From CBDAQD01 sp965275905 (lineage in GTDB: Bacteria > Pseudomonadota > Alphaproteobacteria > Rhizobiales > JAJFHC01): a stretch of DNA of 64,000 bases. The notes beneath the pieces were generated by a model. It ran no database searches. It saw only the letters and a list, made by a program, of their open reading frames with translations, and was not told the DNA's origin. The stretch is from positions 1 through 64,000 of the forward strand of contig CBDHYJ010000009.1 in assembly GCA_965275905.1 (NCBI GenBank). Direction: 5' to 3'. Positions 1-9,061 of this stretch are shown in pieces. Every line of letters begins with the position of its first letter. The first letter of the stretch is position 1. A program made the position numbers and the translations under genes.

Positions 1-1002
1 AAAGCCCGCGCGCCACCGCCACGCCGTCGGAGGACTTCACCATGACCGCATCGCCCCGGTTGAACCGGCCGTCCACGCGGACAATTCCGGCCGGGAGCAG
101 GCTCTTGCCGCCCATCAGCGCGCTGACCGCACCGTCATCGACAAAGAGCGTGCCGCAGGGCTCCAGCGTCCCGGCGATCCAGGTCTTGCGGCGGCCTTGG
201 GCGTTGCGCCCGAAATGAACCAGGTGCAGCGTGCACCGTCCTCGAGCCGGGCCAGCGGATTCATGACGCGTCCGCTTGTGATCGCCATGTCGGCCCCGGC
301 GCCTACAGCAATGCGGGCGGCTTCAATCTTGGTCACCATTCCGCCTGACCCGACACCGCTCTCGGGCTTACCGGCCATGGCCACGATCTCACTGGTGATT
401 TCGCGCACCTCGGGGATCAGCTCGGCATTGTCGTTGTTGTGCGGTGACGCGGTGTAGAGGCCGTCGACATCCGAAAGCAGAACCAGGCAGTCGGCGCTGA
501 TCATGCCGGCGACCCTGGCGGCCAGACGGTCGTTATCGCCATAACGGATCTCGCTCGTGGCGACGGTATCGTTCTCGTTGACCACCGGGACCGCGCCGAG
601 GCGCAGCAGGGTCTCAAGCGTGTTGCGGGCGTTGAGGTAACGCCGGCGCTGTTCGGTGTCGGTCAGGGTCAGGAGCACCTGGGCCGCGGTCAGCCCGACG
701 TCATCCAGAGCCTGGCTGTAGGCGTGGGCCAGCGCGACTTGTCCGACCGCGGCGGCGGCCTGGTTCTCTTCGAGCTTGAGGACGCCCGGCGCCAGTCCTG
801 CGGTGCGGCGGCCGAGCGCGATCGCGCCGGACGAGACCACGACGACATCTTTCCCGCGCGCCCTGAGCGCCGCGATGTCCGCGGCCAGAGCTTCGAGCCA
901 CGGCCGGTGCAGGGTGCCGCTGTCCGGATCGACCAGCAGGGCAGACCCGATCTTGACGACGACCCGCCGGGCTTCTGCGAGCGTGCCGGTCATGGCCGCC
1001 AT
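1..1002 (-). CDS. proB: Glutamate 5-kinase (partial, frameshifted)
   Basis: ProB phosphorylates glutamate in the first step of proline synthesis. The kinase domain is clear: VVVKIGSALL near the start, VSSGAIALGR, NENDTVAT, YGDNDRLAA and SGVGSGGMVTKI. The reading frame breaks near position 190. In the frame used upstream it drifts into junk and stops at 115, but the neighbouring frame continues as WIAGTLEPCGTLFVDDGA and then a PUA-type C-terminus that runs off the window edge at position 1. Restoring one G at 189-194 (forward strand) rejoins the two parts. This is either a real one-base deletion or an assembly error. The start at 1002 (MAAM) overlaps the end of obgE by 13 bases, so the two are probably translated together. 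A start at 993 is also possible. Confidence 0.85.
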
Positions 1003-2024
1003 TCCTCCTGAACGGGCGCGTCCTCGGAGTCCGCGCGTTCCTTGTCGATGACCTCAAGCAGCAGGCGCAGGGCATCCGTTACGCCCGTCCCCGACACGCC
1101 CGACATGACGAGCACATCGCGACCGGCCTCTTCCGCCAGCTCCGTTTGCTTTTCCGCAATGGCGTCTTCCGTCAGCGCATCGCACTTGTTCAGGACGACG
1201 ACTTCCGGTTTCTCCGTGATGCCGTGGCCGTAGGCCTCGAGCTCACCGCGGATGGTGCGGTAGGCACCGGCCACGTCGTCCTGCGTGCCGTCGACCAGAT
1301 GCAGGATGACCGCGCAGCGTTCGATATGGCCGAGAAACCGGTCGCCCAGTCCGTGGCCCTCATGCGCCCCCTCGATCAGGCCGGGGATGTCGGCCATGAC
1401 AAACTCGCGGGTGTCGACATTCACCACACCGAGATTCGGGGTCAGCGTCGTGAACGGATAGTCGGCGATCTTGGGCCGGGCCGCCGATACGGCGGCGAGA
1501 AGCGTTGACTTGCCGGCATTCGGCAGGCCGACAAGTCCGGCATCCGCGATCAGCTTCAGGCGCAGCCAAATCCAGCGTTCGTCGCCCTCAAGGCCCGGGT
1601 TCGCACGGCGCGGGGCCTGGTTCGTGGAACTCTTGAAATGGGCGTTCCCGAAGCCGCCATTGCCGCCCCGGGCGAGGCAGATGCGCTGTCCCACTTGCGT
1701 GAAGTCGGCGACCAGCGTCTCATTGTCTTCTTCGAAGATCTGCGTGCCTTCCGGCACCTTCAGAACGACGTCGGCGCCGTCCTGGCCGGTGCGGTTCTTG
1801 CCCATGCCGTGCAGGCCGGTCTTGGCCTTGAAGTGCTGTTTGTAGCGATAGTCGATCAGGGTGTTCAGTCCGTCGACGCATTCGGCCCAGACATCGCCTC
1901 CACGTCCGCCGTCTCCACCGTCCGGGCCGCCGAACTCGACGTATTTCTCGCGCCGGAAGCTGACGCAGCCGGCGCCGCCGTCTCCGGACCGGATGAAGAT
2001 CCTGGCCTGATCGAGAAACTTCAT
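990..2024 (-). CDS. obgE: Obg-family GTPase ObgE/CgtA
   Basis: This is a ribosome-associated GTPase linked to 50S assembly and stress control. At 344 residues it has the usual length. The N-terminal glycine-rich Obg fold (FIRSGDGGAGCVSFRREK, then several GGDGG runs) comes first. The G domain follows, with P-loop GLPNAGKST, switch region DIPGLIEGAHEG and NKCD for guanine specificity. The gene lies downstream of rplU, rpmA and an acetyltransferase and upstream of proB, the common alphaproteobacterial order. Its start overlaps the end of the acetyltransferase gene by 4 bases, suggesting coupling. Confidence 0.96.
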   Translation of the reverse strand: MKFLDQARIFIRSGDGGAGCVSFRREKYVEFGGPDGGDGGRGGDVWAECVDGLNTLIDYRYKQHFKAKTGLHGMGKNRTGQDGADVVLKVPEGTQIFEEDNETLVADFTQVGQRICLARGGNGGFGNAHFKSSTNQAPRRANPGLEGDERWIWLRLKLIADAGLVGLPNAGKSTLLAAVSAARPKIADYPFTTLTPNLGVVNVDTREFVMADIPGLIEGAHEGHGLGDRFLGHIERCAVILHLVDGTQDDVAGAYRTIRGELEAYGHGITEKPEVVVLNKCDALTEDAIAEKQTELAEEAGRDVLVMSGVSGTGVTDALRLLLEVIDKERADSEDAPVQEEWRP

Positions 2025-2584
2025 GATGCGCTCCTGCCGGACAGCGCCGTCCAGTCTTCGCGGGTCAGCACCATGCGCCTGCAGTCGACCTCCGCGTCAC
2101 GGGCCCGCGAAAACTCCTTGTCCTGGCCGGTATAGCGGAAGCCGCATTTGCGGAGCACGCGGCCCGACGCGTCGTTGACGGCGAAGTGGCCGGCGGTCAC
2201 CCGGCCGGCGCCAAGCTGGCCGAACGCAAAACCGCACATGGCCCGGGCTGCTTCGGTGGCGAAGCCGCGGCCCCACCAGGGCTCGCCGATCCAGTAGCCG
2301 AGCTCGAAGCTTTCCGTCGCCCCGACCAGACCGACCGAGCCAATCAGCTGGCCGTCCAGCGTGACCGCGAAGGGACGCTCGTTGCGGAACCCGGCGTCCT
2401 GGCCGGCGATCCAGCTCTCCGCGGCTTCGAGCGGATAGGGGTGAGGCAGCCGCGACGTCATTGAGGCGATCGCCCAGGTGTCGCAAAGACGCTGCACCGT
2501 TGCGGCGTCGGACGGCCGGAAACGCCGGAGGACGAGCCGTTCCGTTTCCAGGGTGATGTCTGTCTCTGCGGTCGCGGTGGTCAT
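2021..2584 (-). CDS. GNAT family N-acetyltransferase (RimJ/RimL type)
   Basis: This 187-residue protein has the RimJ/RimL-like acetyltransferase layout. It opens with LETERLVLRRFRPSD, continues with the GSVGLVG strand, then the acetyl-CoA site WWGRGFATEA (Q/RxxGxG/A type), and ends with the typical N-DASGRVLRKCGF helix. Such enzymes acetylate protein N-termini or small molecules; the substrate is unknown here. The ATG at 2584 is preferred because the open frame upstream of it (to 2806) runs antisense-like through rpmA and looks non-coding. The gene sits between rpmA and obgE, where this family is often found in alphaproteobacteria. Confidence 0.88.
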   Translation of the reverse strand: MTTATAETDITLETERLVLRRFRPSDAATVQRLCDTWAIASMTSRLPHPYPLEAAESWIAGQDAGFRNERPFAVTLDGQLIGSVGLVGATESFELGYWIGEPWWGRGFATEAARAMCGFAFGQLGAGRVTAGHFAVNDASGRVLRKCGFRYTGQDKEFSRARDAEVDCRRMVLTREDWTALSGRSAS

Positions 2585-2599
2585 TGTCGGTTGCCCAAA

Positions 2600-2628
2600 A
2601 CAAAAAGGGAGATGGCGGCCCATCTCCC
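2600..2628 (-). terminator. Rho-independent terminator after rpmA
   Basis: A perfect 9-bp stem (2607-2615 with 2620-2628) closes a 4-base loop. On the minus strand it is followed by CCCTTTTTGTTTTG. It lies between rpmA and the acetyltransferase start at 2584, so it should end most rplU-rpmA transcripts and let only some read into the acetyltransferase-obgE-proB genes. Confidence 0.8.
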
Positions 2629-2687
2629 TTCGACATTCGCTTCGCTGTGCCGCCGGAGCATGGGCGCCGGCGGAGCTGCTGCCGGCG

Positions 2688-2954
2688 TTATTCGGCCGAC
2701 GGCTGCGGGACCACGGACACGTAGGTGCGTCCGCCCGAGGACGTGCGGAACTGAACCGCGCCTTCGGCCGTGGCGAAGATCGTGTGGTCCTTGCCCATGC
2801 CGACATTGTCGCCGGGATGCCATTTGGTGCCGCGCTGGCGGATGATGATGTTGCCGGGGATCACGCGCTCGCCGCCAAATTTCTTGACGCCGAGGCGGCG
2901 ACCGATCGAGTCGCGACCGTTACGTGACGAACCGCCTGCCTTTTTATGTGCCAT
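2688..2954 (-). CDS. rpmA: 50S ribosomal protein L27
   Basis: This 88-residue protein is a full-length L27, found near the peptidyl-transferase centre of the 50S subunit. The N-terminus MAHKKAGGSSRNGRDS and the core GGERVIPGNIIIRQRG are hallmark sequences. No N-terminal cleavage extension, as seen in Firmicutes, is present. It follows rplU after 19 bases and precedes a strong terminator. Confidence 0.98.
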   Translation of the reverse strand: MAHKKAGGSSRNGRDSIGRRLGVKKFGGERVIPGNIIIRQRGTKWHPGDNVGMGKDHTIFATAEGAVQFRTSSGGRTYVSVVPQPSAE

Positions 2955-2973
2955 GGGTCAGTGCCTTTCCGGT

Positions 2974-3630
2974 TTACTCGTCGCCCGCCAGGAGCGCCTT
3001 GGCCTGGCCGATCCAGTCGTCGCGCTCGATGCGTCCCTTGAAGTTCAGCTTTTCGTCGACTTCCGCGATCTGCTCGGGCGTGAAGTCGGCGACCTGCTGC
3101 AGCGATGTGATGCCGAGGTCGTGGAGCTTCTTCTCAAGTGCCGGGCCGACACCGGAGATCTGCTTCAGATCATCAGCGGCAGCGGCCTTTGCGGGCGCGG
3201 CTTCGGTCTTCTTCTCTTCCGCCTTCGCTTCGGCCTTTTTCTCTTCGGCCTTGGGCGCATCGTCAGCCTTCTCGGGCTCCGGCTTCTTGGCGGCGGCCTT
3301 CTTCGACGGCTTCTTGCCGCCGGTCAGGATTTCGGTAATGCGCAGCACCGTCTGGTCCTGCCTGTGACCGTGCGTGCGGCGGTAATTCTTGCGGCGCTTC
3401 TTCTTGAAGACGACAATCTTGTTGCCGCGGGTCTGCTCGACCACTTCGGCTGCGACCGTGGCGCCGTCGACCAGCGGGGCGCCAACCTGCGGGGCGCCGT
3501 CGCCGCCGACCATGAGGACGTCGGAGATCTCGACGATCTCTCCGGCTTCCGCTTTCAGCTTCTCGACGGTAATGACGTCTTCCGGCGCGACTTTGTATTG
3601 CTTGCCGCCTGTCTTGATGACTGCGAACAT
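2974..3630 (-). CDS. rplU: 50S ribosomal protein L21 with C-terminal helix-hairpin-helix extension
   Basis: Residues 1-103 are a normal L21 (MFAVIKTGGKQYKVAPED, then KKRRKNYRRTHGHRQ). Beyond them come a lysine/alanine/glutamate-rich linker (about 104-150) and a helix-hairpin-helix domain (DLKQISGVGPALEKKLHDLG). The total of 218 residues is about twice that of E. coli L21. This fusion is known in several alphaproteobacteria. The helix-hairpin-helix part probably binds nucleic acid, but its role on the ribosome is not clear from sequence. Confidence 0.95.
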   Translation of the reverse strand: MFAVIKTGGKQYKVAPEDVITVEKLKAEAGEIVEISDVLMVGGDGAPQVGAPLVDGATVAAEVVEQTRGNKIVVFKKKRRKNYRRTHGHRQDQTVLRITEILTGGKKPSKKAAAKKPEPEKADDAPKAEEKKAEAKAEEKKTEAAPAKAAAADDLKQISGVGPALEKKLHDLGITSLQQVADFTPEQIAEVDEKLNFKGRIERDDWIGQAKALLAGDE

Positions 3631-3820
3631 TGGAGTGTTCCGTTATTCATAGAAAATAGGCCGGTGGCGTTGCCGCCCCGGCTGGCTCGCGCGCACTATA
3701 CTCAGCCGCGCTGCCGTGTCAACACGGGCGCGCGTGCATTTTGCCTGTTTTTCCCGCAACGAAGGGCTTGGCAGGCGTGGCGCGTGCATGTATCACTCCG
3801 GCCCAGCCACTTGATCTTGC

Positions 3821-3910
3821 GGAGAGGTGCCGGAGTGGTCGAACGGGGCGGTCTCGAAAACCGTTGTACCTTTGCGGGTACCGAGGGTTCGAATCCCTCT
3901 CTCTCCGCCA
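3821..3910 (+). tRNA. tRNA-Ser (anticodon CGA)
   Basis: This is a class II tRNA with an encoded CCA end. The acceptor stem is GGAGAGG paired with TCTCTCC, followed by G and CCA. The anticodon arm is gcggt-CTCGAAA-accgt, giving anticodon CGA. The variable arm is long, as serine tRNAs require, and the T arm contains GGTTCGAATCC. An AT-richer gene with a non-typical look begins 176 bases downstream, which fits the use of tRNA genes as integration sites. I did not find a repeat of the tRNA 3' end further on. Confidence 0.95.
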
Positions 3911-4086
3911 ATTCCTCTTTGGCCACCAACCGCCGGTGCCGGGGAATAGAACGGTTGAGCGGACGCAACGCCTGAATCGTCTTCAAATACGCCGTAGGCG
4001 CATTCCGGCAGGAATTGCTTCCGTCTATTTTCGTCATACGATTGGACTCGCCTCCGTTGGAGTTTGGAGGTCAGGCGATTAGCGAA

Positions 4087-5010
4087 ATGAACTTAAGCGC
4101 GCTACGTGGATTGGGTCGGATCGTGACAGTCCTGTCATTGTTCACAATCTGCTCGGTAATTTCGGCTTCGGCGCTCAAAAATGAACCAGATACCGACCGG
4201 CAGGAGAAGTTATTGAATGACGTCGATGAAGTGCTTTGGCAGGCTCGCAGGGCCGGGTGTACATTTGTCGACGAACTTCCTTCAATTCCCGGTCGAATCG
4301 AAGATATTGAAATAACGCTAGACGACCTGGTCGAGGCTTTCTTTGCAGAAAAGGCAGGCGGTAAGCGCGAAGCCGAGATGCCGAAATGGCCTAACAGGCT
4401 TGTCGACGGCTTTTTTACGGAAGAGACGGGTGAAAAGCATGAAACCGGGGCGCCGCGCTGGCTGGACGACCCTCTGCGGATTGCATCAAGCAATCTGAGA
4501 AGATGCGAACAACTCTTTCTGATCCATCAGTCATTTGTAATGGGAAATCTGGCATCCGTGCCCGTGCGGTTGGTTACAAGCGCAAAAGACGCGGTCATAT
4601 TTCTTTCGCATAATGGACCATCGAAAGTCAGCTGTGAGGTCCCGTCTGTCAACGAAATTGAAGGCCGATATGACTGGCTGGCCTATGAGCTTATATTCCT
4701 ACACTGCAGAGAATTCGAGCAGAGTGACGATTTTTGCGGAGGAATGTATACAGAATCAGGACGCTACATAAGAGTCAAAAGCGCCCCATACGATAGAAGT
4801 CATTTCGAGAATTGCGTGACGAATGCTTTGTTTGGTTTTTTTGGTGTCAAAAAATACTATATGAATTTGGAAATGTCGTCGGACACGCCAGCAGATAATT
4901 TGTATTTTCTTTTGGATATATTCTATGATTCGAGATTGCGCGGCATTTCGAACGAAAGTGAATTTCGAAAGATTGCCAAGACCGTCGTAATGGATCGCAT
5001 GGATCAGTAA
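4087..5010 (+). CDS. Secreted DUF2927-like hypothetical protein
   Basis: This 307-residue protein starts at the ATG at 4087, which gives a clean signal peptide (MNLSALRGLGRIVTVLSLFT, cleaved near SASA). The C-terminal 70 residues (HFENCVTNALFGFFG, then LLDIFYDSRLRGISNESEF) resemble the end of DUF2927, a family of exported alphaproteobacterial proteins, although the match is loose. Several cysteines could form disulphides. Function unknown. Codon use is much less GC-rich than in the neighbouring genes, and the gene sits just after tRNA-Ser, so recent acquisition is likely. Confidence 0.65.
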   Translation: MNLSALRGLGRIVTVLSLFTICSVISASALKNEPDTDRQEKLLNDVDEVLWQARRAGCTFVDELPSIPGRIEDIEITLDDLVEAFFAEKAGGKREAEMPKWPNRLVDGFFTEETGEKHETGAPRWLDDPLRIASSNLRRCEQLFLIHQSFVMGNLASVPVRLVTSAKDAVIFLSHNGPSKVSCEVPSVNEIEGRYDWLAYELIFLHCREFEQSDDFCGGMYTESGRYIRVKSAPYDRSHFENCVTNALFGFFGVKKYYMNLEMSSDTPADNLYFLLDIFYDSRLRGISNESEFRKIAKTVVMDRMDQ

Positions 5011-5220
5011 GCTATCAATCGCGGCGGATCGATGAGGAATGCGCAATGATGTTGTTTGTGGATTGTATGACCCCGATTTTGATCTTTTGATTCAACGAAG
5101 CTTTGGCTGACACTTGCTGTGGATGTCAGGTGAAACGGGATGAAAGGCGTGTAGCGGCGGAAATCAACAATCAAGAAAACCCATTTTGCATCGGTCTTCT
5201 ATACCTTAGACCGACACGTT

Positions 5221-5466
5221 TTCCGGCGATCACCGAATAGACCCTGAGAACGGGACGCTGGCAGCGCTGCTGGCTGGCGCCGGCCGCGAAACCAGACGCA
5301 TAATGATCGGGCCCAGTGCCCCGATGTGTCCGCTGCTCCTGTATCAGGCATCGATGAAATCAGCGCAGTCGTCGTGCACGATGCCGACGCCGCGAAAAAA
5401 TTCATTTGCGAGCCTGGCTCGATGATCATGCTCGACCATATCGCCACGTCGCGATATCTCGGCTGA
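5221..5466 (+). pseudogene. Remnant of a DUF364-like (heavy-metal-chelation type) protein C-terminus
   Basis: The 509 bases between the DUF2927-like gene and the next operon hold no intact gene. Two plus-strand frames read like adjacent parts of one protein. One gives ENGTLAALLAGAGRETRRI and GPSAPMCPLL. After a one-base loss near 5343-5347 the other gives GIDEISAVVVHDADAAKKF, ending at a stop at 5466. The order GPS-P-P-LL, then G-D-IS-VVV-D resembles the C-terminal half of DUF364 proteins. The upstream half is missing or too decayed to read. The family call is from memory of the motif and is tentative; that this is a decayed coding region is better supported. Confidence 0.45.
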
Positions 5467-5519
5467 TTCCGGTGAGCCGCCGGTCCGGAAAGCCGGACCG
5501 GCAAGCTGTGAGGGAGACT

Positions 5520-6776
5520 TCAGTTATAGCTCTTCTTGCATGCCGGCACTTCACGCGACGGCAGGCCGATCTTGGCGAATTGTGCCGGATCGATGCCCAG
5601 CGTCTGATTGACGCTCGGAACGATTTTCACAAGCTTGTTGGCGAGCGTGCCGTCCGGCTGCTCGGCCACCTCGGTGACGAAGTTCGCGGCAATGGCCTGG
5701 CGGTTGCCGTCCAGCTTGATCTTGCCCACGGGTGAATCCAGCTCAAGGGAGGCGAGGCAGGCCCTGTATGCCTTATGCCCGTCCGACAGATCGCCATTGA
5801 CCTTGTCGAGGCACTGCATCGCAGCTGAGGTCGAGTTGTAGTAGCCGGTCGCAAGCAGAGACGGCGACGGGAAACGCTTCTCCGGAGGAAATGCATCCTG
5901 GTAGGCTTTGACGTAGGCCTGCCACTTCGGATCATCCCAGGTGTCGGCCTGCGGACCTGACGAGGGAACGCCGACCAGCGCTTTCTTGGCATTGCCCTTT
6001 GAGTTCAGCACCGTGCCGTCAACCATGATGGATCCGCCGATCAGGTTGGCGTCGCCGCCGGCCTGCTGGTACTGGTTCAGGAAGTTGACAGCGTCGCCAC
6101 CGCCCAGGCCGAGATAGATCGCATCCACGTCGTCAGGCAGTGCGGCGATGATCGAAGCGAAGTCCTTGGTTCCAAGCGGCACCCAGAAGCGCTCGGTGAT
6201 CTCGCCGCCAGCGGCGCAATACTCAAGCGCAAATCCGAACACCTGCGTGTAGACGAACGAATAGTCTTCACCAATCGTGGCGACGGTCTTGTAGCCCTTC
6301 TCCTTGAACACATACTCGCCGAGGCCGGCGGACATCTGCGCGCCGTCCATGTTGAACCGGAAGAAGTTCTCCGAGGGGTTCACGTAGGTGGTTTCCTGCG
6401 CACCGGAAACGCCGTTGAGGAACGTTACCTGCGGCTGGGTCTTGGAGTAATCGCGCATCGCGATTCCCTCGGACCCCGAAAGCGGACCGATTATGATGTC
6501 CACCTTGTCCTGTTCGACGAGTTTGCGGGCCGCCCGTATCGCGCTGTCGGGGCTCGCATCGGTGGCACCGATGATGACCTCGATGTCGTGCCCTCCGGCC
6601 TTATAGCCCCTCGCTTTCATCGCGGTCTCCATGCCGCGCACGCCATCCTCACCAAGCACCGTGTACGTGCCCTCGAGTGTGGCCATCACGCCAACCTTGA
6701 TCTTGTCCGCTGCGTGCGCCACGCCTGCAAACGCCGCCATCGCACAGACGGCCGTTGAAATGAGCCATTTCTTCAT
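5520..6776 (-). CDS. ABC transporter substrate-binding protein, branched-chain amino acid type
   Basis: This 418-residue periplasmic protein has a signal peptide (MKKWLISTAVCAMAAFAG, cleaved after AHA) and a type I periplasmic-binding (Peripla_BP_6) fold. The start KIKVGVMATLEGTYTVLGED is typical of LivK-like proteins. It is the last gene of the long minus-strand operon that starts at 14753, which already begins with another substrate-binding protein. The transporter may therefore use two binding proteins with different ligands. The ligand cannot be read from sequence; the neighbouring sugar-type dehydrogenase and RpiR regulator make a sugar acid or polyol-like ligand possible. Confidence 0.88.
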   Translation of the reverse strand: MKKWLISTAVCAMAAFAGVAHAADKIKVGVMATLEGTYTVLGEDGVRGMETAMKARGYKAGGHDIEVIIGATDASPDSAIRAARKLVEQDKVDIIIGPLSGSEGIAMRDYSKTQPQVTFLNGVSGAQETTYVNPSENFFRFNMDGAQMSAGLGEYVFKEKGYKTVATIGEDYSFVYTQVFGFALEYCAAGGEITERFWVPLGTKDFASIIAALPDDVDAIYLGLGGGDAVNFLNQYQQAGGDANLIGGSIMVDGTVLNSKGNAKKALVGVPSSGPQADTWDDPKWQAYVKAYQDAFPPEKRFPSPSLLATGYYNSTSAAMQCLDKVNGDLSDGHKAYRACLASLELDSPVGKIKLDGNRQAIAANFVTEVAEQPDGTLANKLVKIVPSVNQTLGIDPAQFAKIGLPSREVPACKKSYN

Positions 6777-6942
6777 TTTGGTCCTCCCTTTGATTATGGG
6801 CCCGTTGCGGCCCGGACTAACCTCCTGAGTGTCGAGGTCGGTTGCTTCCCCGGTTCTCCGCCGACTGCCGCAACACGCGTTTCGCGTTCCGTTCTTTATT
6901 CAATCTGCGATGCAGCCGTCTGTCGCGGTCAATACCCGCGCG

Positions 6943-7236
6943 TCAGCGATCCTTTTTCCTCGCCTCAAGGACGCGCCGGCAAAATACGCCGGGATCCAGC
7001 CCTCGCTCTTCGGCGCAACAACCATAGCAGAGTAACGGGCCAAATTTCGCAATTATCCGGGCATCACACATTTCAACGGCGTTGGCAGGGGCGGGTTCGC
7101 GCTGCACAAGTTCGAAAACGTCGGCCATGCGACAACGACCGCTGCAGTGCCCTGATCGAATGTGTCGGCGCATCGGTCGCCGAGTCCACTTCCGTCGTCG
7201 CGGCCGGGTGCTCGGGGTCTGCTCGTTCCTGCTCAT
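6943..7236 (-). CDS. Small cysteine-rich hypothetical protein
   Basis: This 97-residue frame starts inside the stop codon of the upstream SDR gene (ATGA overlap), which supports translation. The N-terminal third is very arginine-rich; the C-terminal part (from MADVFELVQREP, an alternative start at 7128) looks more protein-like and ends with a cysteine cluster CYGCCAEERG. I do not recognise a family. It lies between the SDR and the final substrate-binding protein of the operon. It may be real only from 7128, or be chance. Confidence 0.4.
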   Translation of the reverse strand: MSRNEQTPSTRPRRRKWTRRPMRRHIRSGHCSGRCRMADVFELVQREPAPANAVEMCDARIIAKFGPLLCYGCCAEERGLDPGVFCRRVLEARKKDR

Positions 7237-8060
7237 TGGCTGGCTGTCACGCCGCCGTCGACATATACGATCTGGCCGGTCATGTAGCTCCCCGAACTGG
7301 CCGCGAATGCGATGACCTGTCCCACCACTTCCACCGGATCGCCGATCCTGCCAAGGGGATTGCGCTCGAAGATGAACTGCCTGAACTCCTCGCGCTCAAG
7401 ATGAGGGCGGATCCGATCGGACTTTATGAACGTGGGCGCGACCCCGTTCACCGTTATGTTGTGCGGCGCCAGTTCCATTGCGTGCTGCTTGACCAGCATC
7501 AGCAGACCGCCCTTTGTGGCGCAATAAGCCGAGTATCCCCGGTCGCGCAGCGCGAGTGAGGACCGCACGGAGAGAAGATGGATGTGCCGGCCGCCGCGGC
7601 CGGCCTCGATCTGATGACGGGCAACCGCCTGCGCCAGGAACATGGCTGATTTCAGATTAGTCTCATAGACCTCGTCGAAGACTTCCTCGGTGACATCGAG
7701 AAGGCTCTGCTCACGCTGAATGCCGACGCAGTTGATAAGAACATCGATGCCGCCGAAATGATCGACAACGTGGTCCACGGCTGCGCCGATCTCCTCGGTA
7801 CGCCGTGCGTTCAGTGACAGGCCGATTGCCGTCGAACCTGCTTCGCAAAGCTTGGCCGCAAGGGCTTCCGCGCGCTCCGGAGACGGCCCGGCTATAGCCA
7901 CTGAAGCGCCGCGTTGGGCAAATCCCCACGCAATGGCTTCGCCGAGTGCACCGTATCCCCCGGGCAGGAAGACGCGGACGCCGTTCAGGTCGAACAGCCG
8001 CTCAAGGGCCGCGAGGTCGACCTTCTGGGCGAGGAGCTCCGCTTTGCCCGGCCGTGCCAT
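7233..8060 (-). CDS. SDR family oxidoreductase
   Basis: This classical short-chain dehydrogenase has 275 residues. The NAD(P)-binding glycine motif is modified to GGYGALG near residue 34. The strand motif NCVGI replaces the usual NNAG. The catalytic serine is in LLSVRSS and the YxxxK is YCATK. The C-terminus YMTGQIVYVDGG is typical. It overlaps the upstream dehydrogenase gene by one base. With the Gfo/Idh/MocA enzyme and the cupin it probably oxidises the compound imported by the ABC system; the substrate is unknown. Confidence 0.9.
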   Translation of the reverse strand: MARPGKAELLAQKVDLAALERLFDLNGVRVFLPGGYGALGEAIAWGFAQRGASVAIAGPSPERAEALAAKLCEAGSTAIGLSLNARRTEEIGAAVDHVVDHFGGIDVLINCVGIQREQSLLDVTEEVFDEVYETNLKSAMFLAQAVARHQIEAGRGGRHIHLLSVRSSLALRDRGYSAYCATKGGLLMLVKQHAMELAPHNITVNGVAPTFIKSDRIRPHLEREEFRQFIFERNPLGRIGDPVEVVGQVIAFAASSGSYMTGQIVYVDGGVTASQ

Positions 8061-9061
8061 CAGCCAACCTCCACGCCGGCAGCTTCGTAGACGCTCTCCA
8101 TGAGCTTCAGCGTTTCAAGATTGTCCAGGCGGTCGGTCTCGAACGGCGCGCCGTCCCTTATGCCCGCGACGAATGCCGAAACGGCATGGTCGAAGCACTC
8201 CTGGTAGCGGCCGAGCAGATCGACTTCCTCGGCGTCTTCCTCGGCACCGACCAGGAAGACGCGGTTGTAATCCATGATCACTGTCCCTTCGGTGCCGACG
8301 ATCTCAAGCCGGTCGCCGTGCAGTTCGGGATAGCCCGGGGCGCAGATACAGCCGTCCGCGGACGCGATCAGCCCTTCCGGTCCCTCCATCAGGATGGTTG
8401 CCGTGTCCTCTCCGGGCAATCCTTCCGCAAGCCGGTTGAGCCGCGCAGCAACCACCTTCAGAGGCCCGACCAGGAGCCGGAGGACGTCGAGGTGATGGAT
8501 CATGGTTTCGAACACCAGATTGCGCCGGAAGTTCTTCAGGTAAGGCTGGCGCTCGACGAGGAAGGGTTCAGCACCCTCCCGCCGGCAGAGCCCTGAACCG
8601 CGCACCGCGATGGCGGCATGTTTCGGGCGTCCGATACGGCCTTCATCGATCCATTTGCGGACCGTCATGTAGTGGGGGCGAAAGCGGTAGTTCTCGTGAA
8701 CCATGAAACGGACGCGGTCCCCGACATCTTCGACGAGCGCCACGGCTTCGCTGACCGTCTCGGTCATCGGCTTTTGCAACATGACGTGTACGCCGTGATC
8801 TGCCGCAATCCGGGTGAGCGGCGCATGTGCGCCAACCGATGCGGCGATGTCGATCAACTCGAATCCGCCGTCGGCAAACATCTGCTCCGGATCTTCGTAG
8901 ACCCGCCGGATGCCGAACTCGGCCGCACGGGCCTTGGCGCTCGCCCCGTTGATATCGCAAATGGCAACAACAGGAACGCCCGCGGCCTGCCAGGCCCGCA
9001 GATGATAGAGGCTGATCATGCCGGCGCCGGCCAGCGCGGCTCGGAGAGGTGCCGGGCTCAT
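8060..9061 (-). CDS. Gfo/Idh/MocA family oxidoreductase
   Basis: This 333-residue enzyme has an N-terminal Rossmann domain with GAGMISLYHLRAW and the VAICDING strand, then the EKP-like motif as LQKPMTE, and a C-terminal alpha/beta domain. The family oxidises or reduces sugars, inositols and related compounds with NAD(P). The ATG at 9061 overlaps the stop of the cupin gene (ATGA) and gives the normal family length; the longer open frame to 9406 runs over the cupin gene and is not coding. Confidence 0.9.
   Translation of the reverse strand: MSPAPLRAALAGAGMISLYHLRAWQAAGVPVVAICDINGASAKARAAEFGIRRVYEDPEQMFADGGFELIDIAASVGAHAPLTRIAADHGVHVMLQKPMTETVSEAVALVEDVGDRVRFMVHENYRFRPHYMTVRKWIDEGRIGRPKHAAIAVRGSGLCRREGAEPFLVERQPYLKNFRRNLVFETMIHHLDVLRLLVGPLKVVAARLNRLAEGLPGEDTATILMEGPEGLIASADGCICAPGYPELHGDRLEIVGTEGTVIMDYNRVFLVGAEEDAEEVDLLGRYQECFDHAVSAFVAGIRDGAPFETDRLDNLETLKLMESVYEAAGVEVG

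Noticed and set aside
5011..5519. Possible second copy of the tRNA-Ser 3' end as an attachment site
   Set aside because: I looked for the T-arm and acceptor sequence downstream of 3910 and saw no match, so no island end is claimed.
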